Below are positions 1 to 5,196 of a stretch of 8,055 bases of DNA, piece after piece. The stretch spans positions 1-8,055 of the forward strand of contig CANQLS010000066.1 in the NCBI GenBank assembly GCA_947624765.1, given 5' to 3'. Position numbers and translations under genes: made by a program. Source of the stretch: an uncultured Clostridia bacterium. GTDB lineage: Bacteria > Bacillota > Clostridia > TANB77 > UBA1234. Each line of letters opens with the position of its first letter. Position 1 is the stretch's first letter. The notes below the pieces were generated by a model. It saw only the letters and a list, made by a program, of their open reading frames with translations. It ran no database searches and had not been told where the DNA came from.

Positions 1-815
1 GCCATATTGTCTGGATGTAATGTTCTTCCTGTTCCACCACCTGATGCAACAGAGAAGTATACTTTTCCTTTCTCCCAGCATTCTTTCTTATAAGTACCTG
101 CAACTGGATGTTGGAATCTTGTTGGATTTGTAGAATTACCTGTAATTGATACATCTACATCTTCATAATGCATAATAGCAACGCCTTCACGTACATCGTT
201 CGCACCATAGCATCTAACTTTTGAACGTTCTCCATCAGAATAAGCGATTTCTCTTACAATACTTAGTTTACCAGTGAAATAGTCAAATTCTGTTTGAACA
301 TATGTAAATCCATTAATTCTAGAAATAACTTGTGCAGCATCTTTTCCTAAACCATTCAAAATAACTTTTAATGGTTCTTTTCTAACTTTGTTTGCATTTT
401 TAGCAATGCCTATTGCTCCTTCTGCAGCTGCAAATGATTCATGTCCTGCTAAGAACGCAAAACATTTTGTCTTTTCATTTAATAACATAGAAGCTAAATT
501 TCCATGACCTAATCCTACTTTTCTATCATCGGCTACACTGCCTGGAATGCAAAAAGCTTGTAAGCCTTCACCTATTGCTTTTGCTGCATATGAAGCAAGC
601 TTAATATCTTGTTTAATAGCAATAGCAGCTCCTACTGTATAAGCCCAGCAAGCATTTTCAAAGCATATCGGTTGAATTCCTCTTACAATCCCTGCTACAT
701 CAATTCCTTTATCATCGCAAATTTTCTTTGCTTCTTCTAATGACTCAATTCCATACTTATTAAGCACTGGTATGATTTGGTCAATTCTTCTTTCATAACT
801 TTCAAATAATGCCAT
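1..815 (-). CDS. GGGtGRT family protein, C-terminus beyond the window
   Basis: The reading frame opens with ATG at 815-813 and stays open to the left edge, giving 271 residues. It starts MALFESYERRI and carries GGGTGRT at residues 259-265, the signature that names this uncharacterised family. As I recall, members are about 330 residues, so roughly 60 C-terminal residues are missing. Seven cysteines are visible (33, 51, 56, 89, 118, 202, 246) along with glycine-rich stretches near 101-105 and 258-264; there is no signal peptide or membrane segment, so it is probably cytosolic. The start is supported by AGGA six bases upstream; the nearby ATG at 820 is out of frame. It lies 34 bases downstream of the NifU-like gene on the same strand, so the two are almost certainly co-transcribed. 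No biochemical role is known to me; the pairing suggests iron-sulfur cluster handling or redox metabolism, which is inference only. Confidence 0.9.
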   Translation of the reverse strand, partial: MALFESYERRIDQIIPVLNKYGIESLEEAKKICDDKGIDVAGIVRGIQPICFENACWAYTVGAAIAIKQDIKLASYAAKAIGEGLQAFCIPGSVADDRKVGLGHGNLASMLLNEKTKCFAFLAGHESFAAAEGAIGIAKNANKVRKEPLKVILNGLGKDAAQVISRINGFTYVQTEFDYFTGKLSIVREIAYSDGERSKVRCYGANDVREGVAIMHYEDVDVSITGNSTNPTRFQHPVAGTYKKECWEKGKVYFSVASGGGTGRTLHPDNM

Positions 816-849
816 CTCATTTCCTACCTTTCTATCAAATTTTTTCAAA

Positions 850-1542
850 TTATTCACATCTTGGGTCTATTACTTTATCCGCTTCGTTAAATCTACCATA
901 AGTACCAGTTGCTTTTTCAATTGCTTCTTTTGGATCCATTCCCTTTTTGATGAAATCCATCATTTTTCCCATATGTACGAATTTATAACCGATAATTTCG
1001 CCATCTTTATTTACACCAATATCTGTTACATAACCTTCTGCCAACTCTAGATATCTTGGTCCTTTACTAACTGTAGAATACATTGTTCCTACTTGACTTC
1101 TTAAACCTTTTCCTAAATCTTCAAGGCCAGCACCTATTGGAAGACCACCTTCTGAAAAGGCTGTTTGAGTTCTTCCGTATACAATTTGTAAAAATAATTC
1201 TCTCATAGCTGTATTGATAGCATCACATACTAAATCTGTATTTAACGCTTCTAATATCGTTTTTCCTGTTAAGATTTCTGCTGCCATAGCTGCTGAATGT
1301 GTCATACCACTACAACCAATTGTTTCTATAAGAGCCTCTTGAATAACACCATCTTTAACATTAAGAGTTAATTTACAAGCACCTTGTTGTGGAGCACACC
1401 AACCAATACCATGTGTTAAACCTGAAATATCTTTAATCTCCTTAGCTTGCACCCATTTTCCTTCTTCTGGAATTGGAGCAGGTCCATGATTAGCACCTTT
1501 TGCTAATGGACACATTTTTTCAACTTCACTTGAATAAATCAT
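850..1542 (-). CDS. NifU/IscU-like iron-sulfur cluster assembly scaffold protein
   Basis: This 230-residue protein resembles the NifU N-terminal/IscU fold, on which [Fe-S] clusters are built before transfer to apoproteins in the cytosol. Visible features are GWCAPQQGACKLTL at 47-60 (Cys49, Cys56), followed by a VKDGVI turn like that of IscU, and IGCSGMTHSAAMAAE at 75-89 (Cys77), which matches the second IscU cysteine loop. Cys106 could be the third ligand, but the usual LHCS motif is absent. The C-terminal part from about residue 120 (YGRTQTAF, IGAGLEDLG, KMMDFIKKGMDP) is longer than IscU and typifies the variant found next to GGGtGRT genes. I chose the ATG at 1542 over the in-frame TTG at 1545 because AAGGAGG at 1556-1550 then has a 7-base spacer. 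It is the first gene of a two-gene operon. A partner desulfurase is not in view, so the sulfur source is unknown. Confidence 0.85.
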   Translation of the reverse strand: MIYSSEVEKMCPLAKGANHGPAPIPEEGKWVQAKEIKDISGLTHGIGWCAPQQGACKLTLNVKDGVIQEALIETIGCSGMTHSAAMAAEILTGKTILEALNTDLVCDAINTAMRELFLQIVYGRTQTAFSEGGLPIGAGLEDLGKGLRSQVGTMYSTVSKGPRYLELAEGYVTDIGVNKDGEIIGYKFVHMGKMMDFIKKGMDPKEAIEKATGTYGRFNEADKVIDPRCE

Positions 1543-1549
1543 CAAAAAA

Positions 1550-1556
1550 CCTCCTT
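1550..1556 (-). promoter_or_regulatory. Strong Shine-Dalgarno site of the scaffold gene
   Basis: The minus strand reads AAGGAGG here, a full match to the anti-Shine-Dalgarno core. Seven bases separate it from ATG at 1542 and only four from TTG at 1545, which decides the start in favour of ATG. Confidence 0.85.
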
Positions 1557-1560
1557 AAAT

Positions 1561-1579
1561 AGCACAAAGATTTTGTACT
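1561..1579 (-). promoter_or_regulatory. Small hairpin in the scaffold gene leader
   Basis: In the minus-strand transcript, AGTACAAA and TTTGTGCT form an 8-bp stem with one G-U pair around a 3-base loop (ATC). On the plus strand the same position would be a C-A mismatch, so the structure suits the leftward mRNA better. It ends four bases before the Shine-Dalgarno site. It could stabilise the 5' leader or tune ribosome access; it has no T-run and is not a terminator. The stem is AT-rich, so it may be weak. Confidence 0.35.
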
Positions 1580-1651
1580 CATATTTCTCCCCTATAATGT
1601 ATCATTTTTCGCCAAAATTGACAAGCATATAGCAGAAAATATCTTAAAATA

Positions 1652-1679
1652 ATTATCCTGGAAATTTATCGAGTGTCAA
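1652..1679 (-). promoter_or_regulatory. Sigma-A-type promoter for the scaffold/GGGtGRT operon
   Basis: On the minus strand a perfect TTGACA lies at 1679-1674, followed by a 16-base spacer and GATAAT at 1657-1652 (five of six matches). Predicted initiation near 1645 would leave a leader of about 100 bases. A second, weaker candidate lies closer to the gene: TTGTCA at 1624-1619, a 17-base spacer and TACATT at 1601-1596. Both were found by eye; neither start is proven. Confidence 0.55.
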
Positions 1680-1693
1680 TTTACAATCCTTAT

Positions 1694-1722
1694 TTGATTT
1701 TTTGTGTTTTTGGTTGTATAAT
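1694..1722 (+). promoter_or_regulatory. Sigma-A-type promoter for the S4 pseudouridine synthase gene
   Basis: TTGATT at 1694-1699, a 17-base spacer and a perfect TATAAT at 1717-1722 form a near-consensus promoter. Initiation is expected around 1729-1732, while the gene's ATG is at 1732, so the transcript would have no leader or a few bases at most. The -10 box lies inside a short inverted repeat (GTATA at 1716-1720, TATAC at 1724-1728). The -35 box is 14 bases from the oppositely directed -35 box at 1674-1679. Confidence 0.6.
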
Positions 1723-1731
1723 ATATACATT

Positions 1732-2601
1732 ATGGTTAAGATAAATGTTGAAAAATCGGGTTCGGGTAAGAAATTGGTTTCTTATCTGCAAAGTAAATTT
1801 AATAATCTTTCATCTAACACGATTTTTAAAGCACTTCGCAATAAAGATATTCGTGTAAATGATATTCGTGTCAAAGAAAATATTTCTCTTTCTGAAGGCG
1901 ATATTTTAACTGTTTATATTAAAGATGAGATTTTGTATGGAATTCCTACCTTTTCTCTTAATATATTGTATGAAGATGATAATATTATAATTGTTGATAA
2001 ACCACAAGGTGTTTTAGTACAAACAAGTAAGAATGATATTGGTATTGATAAATTCGTAAAAGAGCATTGTCAACTTTCTTATGTAAAACCTTGCCACCGA
2101 TTAGATAGAAATACCAGTGGTCTTGTGATTTTTGCTAAAAATGAGATGGCAGAAAATGCTATGTTAAAAATGATACAAGAACGTATGGTGAAAAAATATT
2201 ATCATGCATTAGTATATGGGGTACCTAAAAACAAAAGTGCTACGTTATATGCTTATCTTTTTAAAGACGCAAAGAAAAGTAATGTAATAATTTCTGATGT
2301 ACCTAAAAAAGGTTATCAAAAAATTATTACAAAATATCGTTTGATTGAAAAACGCCCTAATAATACTTCCCTTTTAGAAATAGAACTAGTAACAGGCAGA
2401 ACTCATCAAATTCGTGCTCATCTTGCCCACATCGGTTTACCGATTATTGGTGATGGAAAATATGGAATTAATGAGATAAATAAACGATTTGGATTAGCCA
2501 AACAAGCATTAGAAAGTTATAAACTAATATTTGAAGATGCATATCCACCTTTAGAATATTTGCGAGGAACTATTTGCCAGAAAAAAGACGATAGCTTTTA
2601 A
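1732..2601 (+). CDS. RluA-family 23S rRNA-type pseudouridine synthase with S4 domain (RluC/RluD-like)
   Basis: The protein has 289 residues from ATG at 1732. Residues about 13-62 look like an S4 RNA-binding domain, rich in Lys/Arg and ending EGDILTVYI. The catalytic RluA domain follows: YEDDNIIIVDKPQGVLV at 80-96, HRLDRNTSG at 122-130 with the catalytic Asp125, TGRTHQIRAHL at 221-231, and GDGKYG at 240-245. These enzymes isomerise specific uridines to pseudouridine; S4-containing members mostly act on 23S rRNA, but the exact site cannot be read from sequence. An in-frame TTG at 1702 would add ten residues (CFWLYNIYI and the initiator), but it lies upstream of the predicted transcription start, inside the promoter, and has no ribosome site. 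No Shine-Dalgarno precedes ATG 1732 either, hence the leaderless suggestion. The phospholipase gene follows after 50 bases. Confidence 0.92.
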   Translation: MVKINVEKSGSGKKLVSYLQSKFNNLSSNTIFKALRNKDIRVNDIRVKENISLSEGDILTVYIKDEILYGIPTFSLNILYEDDNIIIVDKPQGVLVQTSKNDIGIDKFVKEHCQLSYVKPCHRLDRNTSGLVIFAKNEMAENAMLKMIQERMVKKYYHALVYGVPKNKSATLYAYLFKDAKKSNVIISDVPKKGYQKIITKYRLIEKRPNNTSLLEIELVTGRTHQIRAHLAHIGLPIIGDGKYGINEINKRFGLAKQALESYKLIFEDAYPPLEYLRGTICQKKDDSF

Positions 2602-2619
2602 AAAATCATATTTTTTTAT

Positions 2620-2653
2620 TTCACCTCATATTTTTTAATGAGGTGAGTTTTTT
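2620..2653 (+). promoter_or_regulatory. Terminator-like hairpin that buries the Shine-Dalgarno of the phospholipase gene
   Basis: TCACCTCAT (2621-2629) and ATGAGGTGA (2638-2646) are perfect 9-bp inverted arms around an 8-base loop; T2620 and G2647 can add a wobble pair. Six T's (2648-2653) follow, as in an intrinsic terminator. The right arm contains GAGGTGA, the only Shine-Dalgarno sequence for the phospholipase, five bases before its TTG start, and that start itself uses the last T's. The element could end most transcripts from the upstream gene and keep read-through mRNA poorly translated. The structure is seen directly; the regulatory effect is inferred. Confidence 0.6.
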
Positions 2654-3524
2654 GGCTAAATTAGGATTAGCTTTATCTGGCGGTGGCATTAAGGGAGTGG
2701 CACATATTGGAGCTTTAAAAGCGTTTGAGGAAAATAAGATTGATTTTGATGTTATAACAGGTACATCCTCTGGTAGTATTGTAGCAACTCTATACGCAGT
2801 TGGATATTCCTCTAACGAAATAATTGATATTTTTAGAAAATTTGCAAAGAAAATTAAATATGTAGATTATAAAAATATTTTTAAATTAATTTTTGGAATT
2901 TTAACTCAAGGGAAAATTATTATTAAAGGTTTTAGCAGTAATAAAATAATTGAAAAGCTAGTTAATGAATATTGTAAAAAGAAAAATATTTATAATATTT
3001 CTGATATTAACATTCCTTTCGGAATTCCTAGTGTAGATCTATATACTAACACAGTCCAAGCTTTTGTTTCAACGAATGTTTTATTCCATAAAACACCTGA
3101 TATTCATTATATTAATGATATTCATATTGGTACAGCTGTTAAAGCTAGCAGTGCATATCCGGGGATATTCGCACCAGTTTCATTTCAAGATAGTGAACTT
3201 ATTGACGGTGGGTTAAAAGAAAATACCCCATGGAAATTAGCAAAAGATTTAGGTGCCGATAAAGTAGTAAATATAATTTTTGAAACACCATACCAACCAT
3301 GTAAATGTATTAATATGGTGCATGTTATTGAATCATCAATTAATATTTTATCAAGAGAAGCAAGTCTTTGCGATTTAGAAGGTGCAGATTGTTTAATAAA
3401 AATAATGGTAGATCCTAAAATTGGGTTATTAGATACTGAATATTTGGAGGAGTTATATCAGTTAGGGTACGAATCAACATATCGTAAAATGCGAGAAATA
3501 AAAAGCCTACTCAAAATTAATTAG
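2652..3524 (+). CDS. Patatin-like phospholipase (RssA/NTE-type serine acyl hydrolase)
   Basis: This 290-residue protein is one complete patatin domain. It shows the oxyanion loop SGGGIKG at 9-15, the nucleophile elbow GTSSG at 37-41 with Ser39, and the dyad aspartate in DGG at 185-187 (Asp185). Patatins use a Ser-Asp dyad to hydrolyse acyl esters of lipids; the actual substrate here is unknown. There is no signal peptide, so it probably works in the cytosol or at the inner membrane face. I chose TTG at 2652 because GAGGTGA at 2640-2646 has a 5-base spacer to it; a GTG at 2643 in the same frame would lie inside its own ribosome site. It probably depends on read-through from the pseudouridine synthase gene. 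Its 3' end overlaps the convergent gene by 8 bases. It resembles YlbK of Bacillus subtilis in type, and ylbJ is nearby, but orthology is not shown. Confidence 0.9.
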   Translation: MAKLGLALSGGGIKGVAHIGALKAFEENKIDFDVITGTSSGSIVATLYAVGYSSNEIIDIFRKFAKKIKYVDYKNIFKLIFGILTQGKIIIKGFSSNKIIEKLVNEYCKKKNIYNISDINIPFGIPSVDLYTNTVQAFVSTNVLFHKTPDIHYINDIHIGTAVKASSAYPGIFAPVSFQDSELIDGGLKENTPWKLAKDLGADKVVNIIFETPYQPCKCINMVHVIESSINILSREASLCDLEGADCLIKIMVDPKIGLLDTEYLEELYQLGYESTYRKMREIKSLLKIN

Positions 3525-4200
3525 GAATAGAAAACTTACTCCATATTCCAATTTTCTTTGGTGGACAAACAAACGTCATTTCTTCATCTTTTACTGGATG
3601 TTTAAAAGTTAGACGATAGGCCCATAATGCAATTTGCGTATCTTTAGGACCGTTTCCATATTTTTGATCGCCATACAAACTATGTCCACAATTTGCAAAT
3701 TGTACTCTGATTTGATGATGTCTTCCCGTTTCTAATGTTACTTGCACTAATGAAAGATTATCTTTTTCTTCTAATACAGTATAACGAAGTTTGGCCAATT
3801 TTGCTCCTGACTTTTCTTTGCTTACAACTTTTGTTTTATTTAATGCTTCATCTTTATATAAATAATCTTCCAAAACTTCTTCTTGATTTAATTTTAAGAA
3901 TTTTCCATTCACAACTGCCAAATAAATTTTTTGAAAATCTTTTTCTCTTATACTCTCAGATAATCTACTAGCAGCTTTAGAAGTTTTAGCAAAAATCATT
4001 ATTCCTCCAACTGGTCTATCTAAGCGATGCACTAAGCCTAAATATACATTACCAGGCTTATTATATTTATCTTTCAAATATTCTTTTACAAGTGTTATCA
4101 TATCAACATCACCTGTCTTATCTGCTTGTGATGGTACGTTAACTAACTTTTCTACAACAATAATATGATTATCTTCATAAATAACATTTAGCTTATTCAT
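3517..4200 (-). CDS. RluA-family pseudouridine synthase without S4 domain
   Basis: The 227-residue product begins directly with the catalytic fold (MNKLNVIYEDNHIIVVEK) and has no N-terminal S4 domain, as in short RluA-type enzymes. HRLDRPVGG at 58-66 holds the catalytic Asp61; ETGRHHQIRVQF at 157-168 and LYGDQKYG at 175-182 are the other family signatures. It should convert uridine to pseudouridine in rRNA or tRNA; the target is unknown. One oddity is Lys18-Leu19-Val20 where the family usually has Lys-Pro. AGGTGA at 4215-4210, nine bases before ATG at 4200, supports the start; AAGGA closer in is too near to the start to be the main site. It lies 97 bases downstream of the methyltransferase gene on the same strand and may share its transcript. 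Its TAA is inside the last codons of the convergent phospholipase gene. Confidence 0.92.
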   Translation of the reverse strand: MNKLNVIYEDNHIIVVEKLVNVPSQADKTGDVDMITLVKEYLKDKYNKPGNVYLGLVHRLDRPVGGIMIFAKTSKAASRLSESIREKDFQKIYLAVVNGKFLKLNQEEVLEDYLYKDEALNKTKVVSKEKSGAKLAKLRYTVLEEKDNLSLVQVTLETGRHHQIRVQFANCGHSLYGDQKYGNGPKDTQIALWAYRLTFKHPVKDEEMTFVCPPKKIGIWSKFSIPN

Positions 4201-4297
4201 TTTCCTTTTTCACCTACAATCGTCAAAAATTTATATGATACGTTAAGTAGTCCAGTGTGAAGTCCGTCAACGAAATTGTCCAATTATTTCGATTCTT

Positions 4298-5155
4298 CTA
4301 TTCTTCCCATCTACCATATATCCCACACGGCAAAATCAACTTACTATCCTTCATCGGTAATCCAATCTCTCCACATGATACTTTACCTGGCTTTTTTATC
4401 GTTAAAGTTAACAAGTTTGATAGTATCGTCGGTGCTAATCCAGTAGTATATGAATTAATTAAAAAGAATAACGGATTATCAGATAGAACTTGCGTACATA
4501 ATTCTAATAATGTATATAGACTCTCTTCAATATTCCATACTTCCCCATTGGCTCCTCTTCCATATGAAGGTGGATCCATCACAATAGCATCATATCGGTT
4601 GCCTCTACGAATTTCACGTTGAACAAATTTTATAACATCATCAACAATGAAACGAATTGGTTTTTCTGATAATTTTGAAGATTGTACATTTTCTTTTGCC
4701 CAAGCAGTCATACCTTTTGAAGAATCTACATGGCATACAGACGCCCCAGCTGAAGCACAAGCAATGGTTGCACCTCCAGTATAAGCAAAAAGATTTAATA
4801 CTTTAATTTCACGATTAGCATTTTGAATTTTTTGTCTCATGAAATCCCAATTTATGGCTTGCTCTGGGAACAATCCAGTGTGCTTAAACCCCATCGGTTT
4901 TAAATTAAAAGTAAAATCTTTATAATGAATTTGCCAACTTTCAGGTACCTTTTTTAAATATTCCCATTCGCCACCACCTGTTTTACTTCTATGATAGTGG
5001 GCATGTGCCTTTTTCCATAATTCTGGCTTTGATTTGTTTGTCCATATAATTTGCGGATCTGGTCGAATTAAATATATGTCTCCCCAACGTTCTAATTTTT
5101 CTCCATTTGCCATATCCAATAATTCATATTCTTTCCAATCTTTAGAAATAATCAT
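4298..5155 (-). CDS. Class I SAM-dependent methyltransferase, RlmI-like (Methyltrans_SAM family)
   Basis: The 285-residue protein has an N-terminal region of about 115 residues (RPDPQIIW at 31-38, FKHTGLFPEQ at 90-99) and then a Rossmann methyltransferase fold. Motif I is VLNLFAYTGGAT at 119-130, the acidic SAM-ribose residue is Asp144 in HVDSSKGM, and motif IV is DPPSYG at 194-199. The FKHTGLFPEQ and DPPSYG signatures place it near the RlmI/RlmK (COG1092-type) enzymes, which methylate 23S rRNA. The N-terminal PUA domain of RlmI is absent, so the substrate is uncertain, though a nucleic acid is most likely. ATG at 5155 has AAAGGA seven bases upstream. It is transcribed divergently from ylbJ across 41 bases and may be co-transcribed with the downstream pseudouridine synthase, which would fit a shared RNA-modification role. 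Confidence 0.88.
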   Translation of the reverse strand: MIISKDWKEYELLDMANGEKLERWGDIYLIRPDPQIIWTNKSKPELWKKAHAHYHRSKTGGGEWEYLKKVPESWQIHYKDFTFNLKPMGFKHTGLFPEQAINWDFMRQKIQNANREIKVLNLFAYTGGATIACASAGASVCHVDSSKGMTAWAKENVQSSKLSEKPIRFIVDDVIKFVQREIRRGNRYDAIVMDPPSYGRGANGEVWNIEESLYTLLELCTQVLSDNPLFFLINSYTTGLAPTILSNLLTLTIKKPGKVSCGEIGLPMKDSKLILPCGIYGRWEE

Positions 5156-5196
5156 ACTTTTGTCCTTTCTTCAATATATATTTATTAGGTGATAAT

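Noticed and set aside
1702..1731. In-frame TTG at 1702 as start of the S4 pseudouridine synthase
   Set aside because: The ten extra residues precede the usual family start, the codon has no ribosome site, and it lies inside the likely promoter.
2643..2651. In-frame GTG at 2643 as start of the phospholipase
   Set aside because: It would overlap its own Shine-Dalgarno sequence; TTG at 2652 has correct spacing and starts the protein just before the glycine-rich loop as usual.
3735..3971. Plus-strand frame of 78 codons
   Set aside because: Lies opposite the short pseudouridine synthase, is leucine-rich by composition and has no ribosome site.
4271..4291. Inverted repeat CGAAAT / ATTTCG between the methyltransferase and pseudouridine synthase genes
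   Set aside because: Only 6 bp, AT-rich, and without a following T-run; not convincing as terminator or operator.
4257..4622. Plus-strand frame of 121 codons
   Set aside because: It is antisense to the C-terminal part of the methyltransferase and shows no recognisable protein features.
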